Shown: positions 25,119-34,530, counted from the first letter of the stretch. The stretch is DNA of 64,000 nt from Vibrio caribbeanicus ATCC BAA-2122 (GCF_000165125.1 NZ_AEIU01000075.1:1-64000); one strand, 5' to 3'. Notes: a model not told the origin generated them from the letters alone. Numbers and translations: made by a program.

Positions 25119-26774
25119 ATGGCAAAGGCACTTATCAAAAGCAGCAGCTTATCCTATTTTATGTTTTCATTGCTCCTTGCTATTTATTTTACTGTCATAG
25201 TTAATATTCCGGTTTTTAGTGAATTAATAAAAATCCTTAATAAACTAGATTCAGTAAAGCTAGGCTTTATCATCTCAATCCCTATTTTCTTTATTGCAAC
25301 TTTGAACTTTATTTTTAATATTTTCAATTGGCCTAAAATAGCAAAGCCATTTTTTTCTTTATTATTAATTTTTTCCAGTATTGTCAGCTATGCCACATTT
25401 AATTACGGTATACTTGTTGATACTGATATGGTCAGAAATATTGTTGAGACGAATCAAAGTGAAGCGGAATCTTATCTGAGTTTATCTTCATTTTTATGGG
25501 TTAGTCTGATGGGAATACTGCCAGCTTTTATTGTTTTGAAAACAAAGTTAGCTCGGGAGAGTGACAGCTGGGTTCGCTTTTTGTTGGTCAAATTGGTCTC
25601 CATGCTAAGCTCACTTGCTGTTATTATTTTGATTGCTGCTTTGTACTACCAAGACTACGTGTCTGTAGGAAGAAATAACAGTTATCTTAATAAAATGATT
25701 ATTCCAACGCATTACGTTTATAGCATAGCTAAATTTATAAACCATGAATATTTCACTACGCCTGAGCCTTATAAATATATTGGTCTAGATGCCAGGCAGC
25801 GTACTCAAGATGGGGGCAAAACGGGTCATAAGCCTACGGTTGTGTTACTTGTTGTCGGTGAAACTGCACGTACTCAAAATTATCAGCTAAACGGTTATCC
25901 AAGAAAGACTAACCCCTATACGAGTAAACTGAACATTATTTCATTTCAAGATGTTGCTTCGTGTGGTACCGCGACGGCCGTTTCCGTACCTTGTATGTTT
26001 TCGCAGCTGACACGCAACGAATTTGATCGAAATATGGCTGATAATCAAGATAACGCGCTAGATATACTCAAGCGTGCAGGTATTGACATTGTTTGGAAAG
26101 AAAACGATGGCGGAGATAAAGGTGTTGCACATAACATCAAGAAAATAGAGTTAGACGCTAGCACTAATGCTAAGTGGTGTAATGGTAATACTTGTTTCGA
26201 CATGGGGTTACTCGATGGCCTTGAGGAGCAGATCGCTAACATGAAAGGGAATCGTTTGATTGCGCTTCATTTGATTGGCAGTCATGGTCCAACGTATTTT
26301 CAACGTTATCCTGAAGAGCAAAGTATCTTCTCTCCCGATTGCCCTAGAGCTGATATTGAAAACTGCTCTTCACAACAAATTACTAATACTTATGACAATA
26401 CAATTCGTTACACCGACTTGGTGCTCGCAAAGGCGATTGAGAAACTTAAAGCACTAGAAGCGCAATACAACACCGCATTACTCTATATTTCAGACCATGG
26501 GGAGTCACTTGGTGAGAGCGGTCTCTATCTTCATGGTATGCCTTATGGCTTAGCTCCTGACTATCAAAAGAGAGTACCACTATTATTCTGGATGTCACCC
26601 GGCTTTAAGCAAGAAAAGCAGGTGGACTTAAGTTGCCTCAGATCTATTGCCAAAAAGAGAGAGACACATTCTCATGATAATATTTTTCATTCTCTACTCG
26701 GAATTATGGATATCGAGACGCAAGCATATGACCCGAATTTAGATGTATTTCACTCTTGCCGTCGTTTGGGGTGA
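25119..26774 (+). CDS. eptA: Lipid A phosphoethanolamine transferase (EptA/MCR family)
   Basis: 551 aa. About five membrane helices (to about residue 180) precede a periplasmic alkaline-phosphatase-fold domain. The catalytic nucleophile is Thr284 in SCGTATAVSVPCMFS, with the metal-ligand Glu248 in VVGETAR and a later SDHGESLGE. This is the residue plan of MCR-1 (Thr285). It adds phosphoethanolamine to lipid A phosphates, lowering negative charge and polymyxin binding. Paired with dgkA, as in many Vibrio, Shewanella and mobile mcr loci. Confidence 0.92.
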   Translation: MAKALIKSSSLSYFMFSLLLAIYFTVIVNIPVFSELIKILNKLDSVKLGFIISIPIFFIATLNFIFNIFNWPKIAKPFFSLLLIFSSIVSYATFNYGILVDTDMVRNIVETNQSEAESYLSLSSFLWVSLMGILPAFIVLKTKLARESDSWVRFLLVKLVSMLSSLAVIILIAALYYQDYVSVGRNNSYLNKMIIPTHYVYSIAKFINHEYFTTPEPYKYIGLDARQRTQDGGKTGHKPTVVLLVVGETARTQNYQLNGYPRKTNPYTSKLNIISFQDVASCGTATAVSVPCMFSQLTRNEFDRNMADNQDNALDILKRAGIDIVWKENDGGDKGVAHNIKKIELDASTNAKWCNGNTCFDMGLLDGLEEQIANMKGNRLIALHLIGSHGPTYFQRYPEEQSIFSPDCPRADIENCSSQQITNTYDNTIRYTDLVLAKAIEKLKALEAQYNTALLYISDHGESLGESGLYLHGMPYGLAPDYQKRVPLLFWMSPGFKQEKQVDLSCLRSIAKKRETHSHDNIFHSLLGIMDIETQAYDPNLDVFHSCRRLG

Positions 26775-26798
26775 TCAATGTATTTGCGATTATTTTAA

Positions 26799-26814
26799 CT
26801 GTACATTTATACAG
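26799..26814. promoter_or_regulatory. LexA (SOS) box upstream of GNAT gene
   Basis: ctgtacatttatacag is a perfect CTGT-N8-ACAG box with an AT-rich centre, 40 bases before the GNAT start. No other SOS gene is nearby, so it most likely regulates the GNAT gene. Confidence 0.75.
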
Positions 26815-26854
26815 TTTTTGATTATGTTACACCTCGAAAAAAGAGGATAATTTG

Positions 26855-27262
26855 ATGGCAATAGTGTTTGAAGAAGTGGTGCCCAGCGCAGAGGAATTTT
26901 GTGATATGCGGGTCAGGGCTGATCTATCAGCTAAATCAATTGAAGCTGCAAAAATGGGTTTGCCAAATAGTCTTTACGGTATTTCAGCAAGAGAAAATGG
27001 CCGCCTGATTGCAATGGGACGGGTAGTGGGTGATGGTGGCTGTAACTTCGAAGTTGTCGATGTCGCAGTGGATCCAACCTATCAGGGGCGAGGTCTTGGT
27101 AAGAAGGTTATGCAGTATATTGATGAATATTTAGCGTCCGCAGTTCTTGAAGGCTCGTATGTTTCTATGATCGCTGATGAACCCATTTTCTATCAAAAGT
27201 TGGGCTACAGGCTTGTTTCACCATCGAGCCAAGGAATGACGAAAAAGTTTCTTAGTAAGTAA
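26855..27262 (+). CDS. GNAT acetyltransferase, probably SOS-regulated
   Basis: 135 aa from ATG 26855, with GAGGAT upstream; a TTG at 26852 is less likely. Small GNAT domain with the acetyl-CoA loop YQGRGLGKKVMQYI and the C-terminal IFYQKLGYRLV strand. Relatives acetylate small amines, aminoglycosides or protein N-termini. The LexA box 40 bases upstream suggests induction by DNA damage; the substrate is unknown. Confidence 0.83.
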   Translation: MAIVFEEVVPSAEEFCDMRVRADLSAKSIEAAKMGLPNSLYGISARENGRLIAMGRVVGDGGCNFEVVDVAVDPTYQGRGLGKKVMQYIDEYLASAVLEGSYVSMIADEPIFYQKLGYRLVSPSSQGMTKKFLSK

Positions 27263-27271
27263 ATCAGCTAG

Positions 27272-27312
27272 CCCCAATTAACACTTGGGTATATTCCAAG
27301 TGCTAATTGGGG
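27272..27312. terminator. Long hairpin between convergent genes
   Basis: ccccaatta...cttgg / ccaag...taattgggg forms two stacked stems separated by tiny bulges. No T-run follows. It shares acttgggtatat with the repeat family, and it lies between the GNAT gene and the EamA gene. Confidence 0.6.
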
Positions 27313-27382
27313 AATCGCGAGCCAATTCTTCATTACTTGGTTCAAAATAGTCGAGTAGAATTTAACGATCTTGGCTTCTTTT

Positions 27383-28276
27383 TCATTGCATTTTTTGTAT
27401 CGAAGATAAGTGGTTTAAAGATTTTGCTTTGGGTTTAACAATCAAAGCAATACCAAGTAAAAACAGCACAGACACCACAACCTGATTCATTGTCAACGCT
27501 TCGTCATAAAATAGAAACCCGCTTAGCATAGCAAAAACTGGAACCAGAAGGTTTAGGGGGGCGACCGTGCTCAGTGGATAGCGTATTAACATTTTATTCC
27601 ATACCCAATATCCAAAAAGTGTTGTTGGGTAGGCTTGAAACAAGACGGCAATGCTGGTGTCCCAATTCCACAGATCATACGCTTGTTCTATTATTTGATG
27701 TCCATTGAGTACGATGGCAAAAGCTATCAGTGGGACAGGGGCAAACAGCAGACTCCAAAGACTAAATGCAAATGCTTCTTGGGTTTTTGAGGCTTTGAGT
27801 ATAAATCCACACAGTGTCCAGCAGCAGGTTGCAACAAAGATAAGAATCATCCCTTTCCATGTGGTTGTTCCCGTTGTTGTATGGAAAAGTAGTATCAAGG
27901 CCACCAGCGCAATAATACCTCCGATGCATTTCCTGGTTGAGACGCGCTCGTTTAGGATTAATATACCTAGAATCATAGATAGGAGAACGTTAGCAGAAAG
28001 CATCACAGAAGATAAGCTGGAAGAGAGCCCAGATGCAATTGACCAAGCGGCCATTCCCCATACGCCAACACCAAATACAACCCCATAACCGATAAGAAAG
28101 TGCCAGCCCACCTTTGGCCTAGCGATAAAAAATATTGCTGGTGTTATTGCCATAGCAAAGCGGGCAGCGGTAATTAACAACGGGTTTATCTCACTCACGC
28201 TCGTTTTTATCATAGAGAAGTTAAAGCCCCAAATCACCATCACGAGTAAAGTCAGCAACAAATCATTTCTTTTCAT
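27383..28276 (-). CDS. EamA/DMT-family transporter
   Basis: 297 aa from ATG 28276, with AGGAG five bases upstream; a GTG two codons earlier has no site. Ten hydrophobic helices in two EamA repeats, with the first reading VMVIWGFNFSMIKTSVSE and the second starting near GMILIFVATCCWTLCG. Drug/metabolite exporters of the RhaT/YdcZ type; the substrate is likely an amino acid or related metabolite. It is divergent from a MocR regulator, the usual arrangement for controlled export. Confidence 0.88.
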   Translation of the reverse strand: MKRNDLLLTLLVMVIWGFNFSMIKTSVSEINPLLITAARFAMAITPAIFFIARPKVGWHFLIGYGVVFGVGVWGMAAWSIASGLSSSLSSVMLSANVLLSMILGILILNERVSTRKCIGGIIALVALILLFHTTTGTTTWKGMILIFVATCCWTLCGFILKASKTQEAFAFSLWSLLFAPVPLIAFAIVLNGHQIIEQAYDLWNWDTSIAVLFQAYPTTLFGYWVWNKMLIRYPLSTVAPLNLLVPVFAMLSGFLFYDEALTMNQVVVSVLFLLGIALIVKPKAKSLNHLSSIQKMQ

Positions 28277-28322
28277 AAACACTCCTGAATTAGTTTCAGC
28301 AGTATTTCTTGATCAACAAAAA

Positions 28323-28360
28323 GAGTACAGATACAGTATTTGTATAAAAAATGAGTACAG
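28323..28360. promoter_or_regulatory. Direct repeats GAGTACAG in the EamA/MocR intergenic region
   Basis: The octamer gagtacag occurs at 28323 and again at 28353, 30 bases apart on one face of the helix. MocR-type regulators commonly bind direct repeats, so these are candidate sites for the neighbouring gene product. Confidence 0.45.
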
Positions 28361-28377
28361 TTTTGAGGGGAGGATCA

Positions 28378-29772
28378 ATGGCGAAATACAAGCAACTGGC
28401 CAATCAATTTGTTTTAGAAATTGAGCAGGGTAGAAGAAAGGAGGGCAGCAAGATGCCTTCTTTGCGCCAACTCGCAAGACAATACTCTGTGAGTATGTCT
28501 ACAGCTGTCAATTGTTACCAAGAGTTGGAGTCACAAGGATGGATTCATGCTAGACCCCAATCTGGCTTCTTTGTGACGGTGCAACCATCGTTACATTCCA
28601 CTCCAGAATGGGTTAATTTTGAGAGTAAGGTGACTCAGATACCTACGACAGTAATTGAGAGGGCAGCCCGTTCTTTCAATCAAGCAGGGCCATTGGGTGT
28701 ATCCTCAGCGCCTATCGATGAATTGACAAGGCTCGAGTTAGAACGAAGCTTTCGGCGCGGTGTTTCACGTATAGGTAATTATTTAGATGAGTATCCAGAT
28801 CATCAAGGCAGTTTATTTTTAAGGCAAGCTGTTACAAAGCATCTTGCACAAGCAAATTTTCCATTCTCCGCAGAGCAAGTCGTGATTACCGAAGGATGCA
28901 TGGCTGCGATCAAACTTGCACTTGAATCTTGCACTCGTGCAGGTGATACCGTAGCGATAAGCTCCCCGTGTTTTAATGGTATCCTAGAGTTGCTCGCCCT
29001 CATGGAAAGGAAAATTATTGAAATACCGTCAAATAAAGATGGGATTGATTTAGAACAATTAGAAAGGCATTTAGACGCTGGCCTACTTGATGCAGCAGTA
29101 TTTTGTACGTCTCATATGAACCCTCAAGGGATCACCATGACGGTTGCTCAAAAACAAAAATTGGCGTCACTTGCGAATCAGCATCAGGTTCCTATTATAG
29201 AAGATGATGTTTACCTAGAACTATCACATTTGCCTGAGCCTCCCTTGCCAGCTAAATATTATGATAAGGGCGGTTATATTCTATGGTGCAGCTCAATATC
29301 GAAAACTCTGTCGCCATCATATCGACTTGGTTGGTGTTTACCCGGAAGATTTATTCATCAGTACAAAAATCAAGTAGGGCTCTCTACTTATGGCATTTCA
29401 TTGCCAGTTCAAGCCGCGATTGGTGATTTTATTGAGTCTGGAAGTTATGCAAAACATCTAACAAAGCAATGTCATCAATTGCAAATAAACAAAAAAGAGT
29501 ATACGGATTATCTTTTGCAAAGATTAGGAGACAGAGTCAAGATTAGTGCTCCACAGGGTGGCATGGTGTTGTGGCTTCAGGTACCTACACTTGACGTAAA
29601 GGAATTTCGACATACGGTTGAGAGCAGTCAACTAGATATTCGTCTTGGCGATCTTTTTAGTACACTCAATCTTTATGATGACTGCTTTCGTGTCAACTTC
29701 GGTTATCCATTGGAAGGGAAGGCTCTTGATGCACTAGACACACTGGTTCACCTGATTATTCGGTCCTCTTGA
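28378..29772 (+). CDS. MocR-family regulator (GntR HTH fused to class I aminotransferase domain)
   Basis: 464 aa from ATG 28378, preceded by GGGAGG; the frame opens upstream at 28351 without a better start. An N-terminal GntR winged helix (LPSLRQLARQYSVSMSTAVNCYQELE-like) is joined to a PLP-dependent fold. The Lys Schiff-base region is CSSISKTLSPSYRLGW and the Asp region is IIEDDVYLELS. It probably senses a PLP-reactive amino compound and controls the divergent EamA exporter. Confidence 0.9.
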   Translation: MAKYKQLANQFVLEIEQGRRKEGSKMPSLRQLARQYSVSMSTAVNCYQELESQGWIHARPQSGFFVTVQPSLHSTPEWVNFESKVTQIPTTVIERAARSFNQAGPLGVSSAPIDELTRLELERSFRRGVSRIGNYLDEYPDHQGSLFLRQAVTKHLAQANFPFSAEQVVITEGCMAAIKLALESCTRAGDTVAISSPCFNGILELLALMERKIIEIPSNKDGIDLEQLERHLDAGLLDAAVFCTSHMNPQGITMTVAQKQKLASLANQHQVPIIEDDVYLELSHLPEPPLPAKYYDKGGYILWCSSISKTLSPSYRLGWCLPGRFIHQYKNQVGLSTYGISLPVQAAIGDFIESGSYAKHLTKQCHQLQINKKEYTDYLLQRLGDRVKISAPQGGMVLWLQVPTLDVKEFRHTVESSQLDIRLGDLFSTLNLYDDCFRVNFGYPLEGKALDALDTLVHLIIRSS

Positions 29773-29988
29773 ACGAGATAATGCTAAGAAACTAAGCGCG
29801 ATTGTGATGTTATTTGTAGCCAGAAAGTCACCAAGATTATTGTTTCCTCTTCTTATGATCTCAACAGAGAGGCTCGAAAGATCAAACTATGACTGAAAAG
29901 TGCATTTTTATAGACATACGGTTATTAAAGTCGATCACACTTATATAGATTTATTCAACAAAATCATCAAGTTCTCCTAGAATTTCCT

Positions 29989-32145
29989 ATGAGCAATCAA
30001 ATAGCCATGGAAATTCAGTTGCATTGGGAGCACCTTATGAACTTGACCCGGGATCATCAAACCATTCTTCTTACCGGAGAGAGTGTGTCAAAAAAGCGCG
30101 AAGAGCTACATGAGTATTTTGAGCAGACTTGGCGTTTATACGAATCTCTTTTTGAAGTCATTAACAATGATAATGCCTACTACAAGAAAGCGGAGCCATT
30201 GCGCCATCCGCTCATTTTCTACTATGGGCATACAGCAACCTTTTTTATTAATAAGTTCAAGCTTGGGAAAATCATTGAACAGCGTGTAAACGAAGATTTT
30301 GAGGCAATGTTCGCCATCGGCGTTGATGAGATGTCGTGGGATGACCTCAACCAAGAGCATTATGACTGGCCGTCTGTACGTGCGGTGAGACAGTATCGAG
30401 AGGAGGTGAGACATCTCATCCATTGCGTCATTGATGATATGGAGATAACCCTTCCTATTACCCAAGATCAGCCTGCTTGGGCGGTGTTAATGGGTATTGA
30501 GCATGAGCGAATTCATCTTGAAACATCATCGGTCATTATTCGCCAGCTTCCAATCGAAGACGTCAGTGAGCATCCTCTGTGGGCTTCGTGCACCGATACA
30601 GGCAATGCCCCTAATAATAGCTGGGTAAGTGTGTCGGGTAAGAGTGTTGTTCTTGGTAAATCACAAGCCGATGCCACTTACGGTTGGGACAACGAATTTG
30701 GTCAACAAAACTGTCGTATTTGTGATTTTAAAGTATCTAAATATTTAGTCTCTAACCAAGAATATCTTGAGTTTGTTCAGCAGCAAGGTTACCTAAAACG
30801 ACGCTTTTGGAGCCAAGAAGGTCAAGCGTGGCTGGATTACACAAAAGCTCAAATGCCAAGGTTTTGGATAGAAAGATCAGGGAAGCTTTGGCAGCGCAAC
30901 TTAACCGAAGAGATCCCGCTGCCTATGAATTGGCCGGTGGAAGTCAATCAATTGGAAGCCAAAGCGTTTTGTAATTGGAAAGCAGAAAAAGAGCAAAAAA
31001 CAGTCCGCCTATTAACAGAAGCCGAGTGGACACTACTGCGTGAGAATATTGATGGTGACGCGCCAACATGGCCTGAGGTTCCGGGTAATTTACAGTTGGC
31101 ATTTTATGCGTCCTCGTGTCCAGTCAATCGTTTTGAGCATGCGGGTATTTATGATATTGCAGGGAATGTTTGGCAGCATACCGAAACCCCCATCGATGGA
31201 TACAGCGGCTTTGAAGTACATCCCTTGTATGATGACTTCTCTACCCCAACGTTTGATGGTAAGCATAATCTGATCAAAGGCGGCTCTTGGATTTCGACTG
31301 GCAATGAAGCGCTTTCCTCATCACGTTATGCATTTCGTCGTCATTTCTATCAGCACGCAGGCTTTCGTTATGTTCAGTCTGAGCAAAACCCCCAAGAAAT
31401 GAACTCAATGAATATTTACGAGACTGACGAGTTAATTTCACAGTATCTTGAGTTTCACTATGGCGCTGAGTACTTCCATGTCCCCAACTTTTCGGTCAAT
31501 GGTATTGAGCAGGTGATGCAAAGTATTGAGCTTAAGCAGCACTCGAAAGCGTTAGATATCGGTTGCTCGGTAGGACGGGCAACGTTTGAACTTGCTAAGC
31601 ACTTTGAGCATGTGGATGGCATAGACTTTTCAGCGCGGTTTATTCAACAAGCTTATGCTTTGACTGAGCATGGTGAAAAGCGCTATACGATTCGTACTGA
31701 AGGTGACTTGGTTGAGTTTAAGTGTGCTTCTTTACAAGAACTTGGCTATTCACATTTAGCCAATAAAGTGAACTTTATGCAAGGCGACGCGTGTAACCTT
31801 AAGCCACAGTTTAGTGGTTATGACCTAGTCTATGCTTCGAATCTGATTGACCGACTTTCTGACCCAAGGGTTTTCTTGGACAAAATAACAGAAAGGATCA
31901 ATCAAGGAGGATACCTAGTCATTGCATCTCCATACACTTGGCTTGAGGATTATACCGACAAAAGTAAATGGCTTGGCGGGATTAAGGTTAACGGTGAAAA
32001 TCAGACCACGCTGGATGGTTTAACCGAAGCCCTAATCAATTCTTACGAGTTGATTGCAGTGAAAGAAGTCCCCTTTGTTATCCGCGAAACCCGGCGTAAA
32101 TTCCAACATTCCCTATCTGAGATGAGCATTTGGCGTAAACGCTGA
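29989..32145 (+). CDS. ovoA: 5-histidylcysteine sulfoxide synthase / methyltransferase
   Basis: 718 aa, the OvoA size and layout. An N-terminal DinB-like region carries the iron site HX3HXE (His172, His176, Glu178 in IEHERIHLE) plus His81 in YYGHTATF. An FGE-sulfatase-like domain (about 210-460) ends with IKGGSWISTG and YAFRRHFYQHAGFRY. A SAM methyltransferase domain (about 480-718) begins ALDIGCSVGRATFELA. It joins cysteine to C5 of histidine and methylates the later thiol to make ovothiol A, a thiol antioxidant. No OvoB-like lyase is next to it, so that step would be elsewhere. Confidence 0.93.
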   Translation: MSNQIAMEIQLHWEHLMNLTRDHQTILLTGESVSKKREELHEYFEQTWRLYESLFEVINNDNAYYKKAEPLRHPLIFYYGHTATFFINKFKLGKIIEQRVNEDFEAMFAIGVDEMSWDDLNQEHYDWPSVRAVRQYREEVRHLIHCVIDDMEITLPITQDQPAWAVLMGIEHERIHLETSSVIIRQLPIEDVSEHPLWASCTDTGNAPNNSWVSVSGKSVVLGKSQADATYGWDNEFGQQNCRICDFKVSKYLVSNQEYLEFVQQQGYLKRRFWSQEGQAWLDYTKAQMPRFWIERSGKLWQRNLTEEIPLPMNWPVEVNQLEAKAFCNWKAEKEQKTVRLLTEAEWTLLRENIDGDAPTWPEVPGNLQLAFYASSCPVNRFEHAGIYDIAGNVWQHTETPIDGYSGFEVHPLYDDFSTPTFDGKHNLIKGGSWISTGNEALSSSRYAFRRHFYQHAGFRYVQSEQNPQEMNSMNIYETDELISQYLEFHYGAEYFHVPNFSVNGIEQVMQSIELKQHSKALDIGCSVGRATFELAKHFEHVDGIDFSARFIQQAYALTEHGEKRYTIRTEGDLVEFKCASLQELGYSHLANKVNFMQGDACNLKPQFSGYDLVYASNLIDRLSDPRVFLDKITERINQGGYLVIASPYTWLEDYTDKSKWLGGIKVNGENQTTLDGLTEALINSYELIAVKEVPFVIRETRRKFQHSLSEMSIWRKR

Positions 32146-32158
32146 GTTTTGTCATAAA

Positions 32159-32186
32159 AACGCCAAGACTTTCTGGTCTTGGCGTT
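32159..32186. terminator. Terminator hairpin after ovoA
   Basis: aacgccaagac / gtcttggcgtt, an 11-base stem with a six-base loop. On the minus strand it runs into gtttttatg, on the plus strand the T-tail is short. Confidence 0.7.
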
Positions 32187-32417
32187 ATGAACGCCTATAA
32201 AAATGTAGCCTAGCGAATGTACGCAAAATCTGTAAATGGGTGCCAAATGTCAAAATGTAGGTTCTATTGACGGAGGACCCTAACTTCTATTCTCTATTTT
32301 TCTGACTTAATTATCTAGTCGGCATATCAATCATCATGCTGCTAAAAATGTAATATATTTTCACTGTTTAAAGACAAAATAGTGTAGAGTCGTGCTTTTA
32401 AATAGTCGGATTTAAGA

Positions 32418-32831
32418 ATGTCTGAGCCAGTCCAGCAAAAAATAGGTAATGTAGCGTTAGTCGTTGAAAACTACGATGATGCTATTGATTTTTATACACA
32501 GAAACTTCAATTTGTATTGGTTGAGGATACTGATTTAGGCGGTGGTAAGCGCTGGGTGCAGATTTCTCCTCCAAACTCTAATGGTACAAATCTACTACTA
32601 GCCCAGGCGAGTACCGAAGAGCAATCTCAGGCCATAGGCAATCAAACTGGTGGTCGCGTATTCTTGTTTTTACAAACCAATGATTTTTGGCGAGACTATG
32701 AATTAATGAAATCAAATGGTGTGGTATTTCTAGAAGAGCCGCGGGTAGAAGAGTACGGCACAGTAGTAGTGTTTCAAGACCTGTATGGTACTAAGTGGGA
32801 CTTATTACAATTAAATAGCATGGCCAGTTAA
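32418..32831 (+). CDS. VOC-family (glyoxalase/bleomycin-resistance fold) protein
   Basis: 137 aa. Two betaalphabetabetabeta modules, with the first beginning IGNVALVVENYDDAIDFYTQKLQF and the last ending VVFQDLYGTKWDLLQ. The family holds a divalent metal and includes glyoxalases, dioxygenases and antibiotic-binding proteins. A first-strand His is replaced by Val (NVALVV), so the metal site may be altered. Function unknown. Confidence 0.83.
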   Translation: MSEPVQQKIGNVALVVENYDDAIDFYTQKLQFVLVEDTDLGGGKRWVQISPPNSNGTNLLLAQASTEEQSQAIGNQTGGRVFLFLQTNDFWRDYELMKSNGVVFLEEPRVEEYGTVVVFQDLYGTKWDLLQLNSMAS

Positions 32832-33111
32832 CTCGGCTTTTATTAGCATCTGTCCTGAATTATTGTCAAAGATATAAATCCGGGACACACACCGGCAATA
32901 GGTATTTATTTTCTTAAATGACACTTAGTAAGCTTATCAACTTAAACTTCATGGAATAGTGTTAAAAAGTGCTTAATCTATTGTTAGTTATATTAAAAAA
33001 GATGTATTATTTACGTTATTAAGATACTAGACAGAACATTTCTATATTTAAGTGCAGAGTTATTCTGTTTTATATGGCTGTTATAGCAATATCTATAGTC
33101 AAAGGAATCAG
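32832..33111. other. Spacer with a possible cassette boundary
   Basis: No gene. gttagtt at 32983-32989 fits the GTTRRRY core, the left end expected if the next gene lies on an integron cassette that ends at the attC site at 33664. The core alone is short and could be chance. Confidence 0.35.
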
Positions 33112-33663
33112 ATGAACAAAATACAAATAGCTTTAGTCATGGTATGCATGACTGCCCTTGGATTCATGTTGGGTGGTGGTTTCAAATCTGCTGAACGCAA
33201 TACAGTGATTCAAGGTGAAGGGTTATCTTTATTTGAAGTCGAAGTTGCCAGCTCTTTCCCAGTGAAACCTCTGGAGAATTTCAATATTACAACTAATAGT
33301 CCAGTTACTAACTTTCGAGTGCCATTAGCTCTTGAAAATGAAACTAAGCTTAGCTTTCTATCAGACTTCGAAGTTACAATAGACAACGATTCTGAATTGG
33401 TGGGGAGAGTTAAAGTTAATCGAGCTTTTATTAATAAGGGTGAGTGCATTGCTGCATTGAGTTCCTTAATAGAAAAATTTCAGGAGCACTATCCTATATT
33501 TCAGTTTGAACCTGGTAAGGCGAGCTATTCGAAAATGGTTGGAGATTTGCGAGTTGGTGCTTCATGCTTAGTTTACGAAAAATCCCCATACGTTTCGCTA
33601 GAGTACTATTTAGAAAGTAACTCCGTAGTGGATAACATCGTTAAAGCTTTTACCCAAAGATAA
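33112..33663 (+). CDS. Membrane-anchored or exported hypothetical, probable integron-cassette gene
   Basis: 183 aa from ATG 33112, with AAGGA seven bases upstream; the frame opens earlier at 33052 without a site. The N-terminus (MNKIQIALVMVCMTALGFML) is a signal peptide or anchor. The remainder is beta-rich with two Cys (CIAALSS and ASCLVY) and no recognisable domain. An attC site starts directly after its stop codon, the normal layout of a Vibrio integron cassette gene. Confidence 0.7.
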   Translation: MNKIQIALVMVCMTALGFMLGGGFKSAERNTVIQGEGLSLFEVEVASSFPVKPLENFNITTNSPVTNFRVPLALENETKLSFLSDFEVTIDNDSELVGRVKVNRAFINKGECIAALSSLIEKFQEHYPIFQFEPGKASYSKMVGDLRVGASCLVYEKSPYVSLEYYLESNSVVDNIVKAFTQR

Positions 33664-33787
33664 AGCTATAACAATCAATTCAAGCAGATCCGCAACGTTT
33701 GGAACTCACAATATGAATCGGCTTTAGTGTATACGGCACAATGGTTTAGTTGGAGGTAGCGTTGCTCACTACTTAACTGGGCGTTAG
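33664..33787 (+). other. Integron attC site (VCR-like)
   Basis: The left end ctataacaatcaattcaag matches the VCR start (tataacaa..., tcaag), and the right end is cttaactgggcgttaggt with core GTTAGGT. The centre ggtttagttggaggtagcgttgc also follows the Vibrio attC pattern. The left and right arms are complementary, as needed for the folded bottom strand recognised by IntI. It is about 124 bases, the usual length for Vibrio attC sites. No integrase gene is in the window. Confidence 0.9.
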
Positions 33788-33801
33788 GTGATTGGGAGAA
33801 A

Positions 33802-34296
33802 ATGACAGAAATATACGATTTATGGATATCTTCAGTGTTCTGGATAGTTGCATTATGTGTATTCTTATCGGTTCTCACAATCCCATTTTATAAGTGGAAG
33901 AAAAGGTGGATCGTAGTAATTCCATGCTTCTGTATTACCGTTTTCAGTGTTTTATCATTGCTTGTGTTGGAAAATAAGATAACAAATGAAGTGTCTGAAC
34001 TAATTAGTGAAGACAGTTTTGTGGTTGAAACTTATGAAGACTTTGATACTGAATTGTTCCTCAAAGCGCTAAAGAGCAAGCGATTCGTTTATACGCATAG
34101 AACTCACCCCTTAGAAAAGATGAGTATACATATAGTCAACCTCCAAGGGGAGGTTAAGTTGCAAGTTGCTCAAGATTCCAAGTACCCATACTTATATTGG
34201 GTTTACTACCCAAAGTACCGACATAGTCGTTTAAATGAACTTGGGAAAGTACGTATAAAGAAGGTGAGTAATAATCTCTTTACAAGTCAGGATTAA
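33802..34296 (+). CDS. Two-TM hypothetical protein, possible second cassette gene
   Basis: 164 aa. Two N-terminal membrane helices (about 8-29 and 36-57) are followed by a soluble tail with basic residues. The ATG lies 14 bases after the attC core, as is typical for the next cassette in an array. However, I found no attC after its stop. No family recognised. Confidence 0.62.
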   Translation: MTEIYDLWISSVFWIVALCVFLSVLTIPFYKWKKRWIVVIPCFCITVFSVLSLLVLENKITNEVSELISEDSFVVETYEDFDTELFLKALKSKRFVYTHRTHPLEKMSIHIVNLQGEVKLQVAQDSKYPYLYWVYYPKYRHSRLNELGKVRIKKVSNNLFTSQD

Positions 34297-34500
34297 GCGT
34301 TGTGTAGTTAGTGTTAAATCCATCCCGAGTGTTGAACAAGCCTAAGCTTTCTGTGAGTAAATTGTTCGATCTATTTCTGTGGTGAACCTATGTTATTCAT
34401 TAGAACTATCAAGGAGGAATCGAAAAGACAGTTCAGGCACGACTCGGCGAGGCCACCTAACTCTAGCTAATTTACGTCACTCTCAGCCCTCATAATAGAA

Positions 34501-34530
34501 TGCCAAGACCTGTGGTCTTGGCGTTTATTG
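34501..34530. terminator. Hairpin between convergent cassette-type gene and SDR
   Basis: tgccaagacc / ggtcttggcg with a three-base loop then tttatt. It closely resembles the hairpin after ovoA. Confidence 0.7.

Noticed and set aside
33664-33787. Possibility of a transposon end or tRNA at the attC region
   Set aside because: No cloverleaf or transposase; the core sequences and arms fit integron attC instead.
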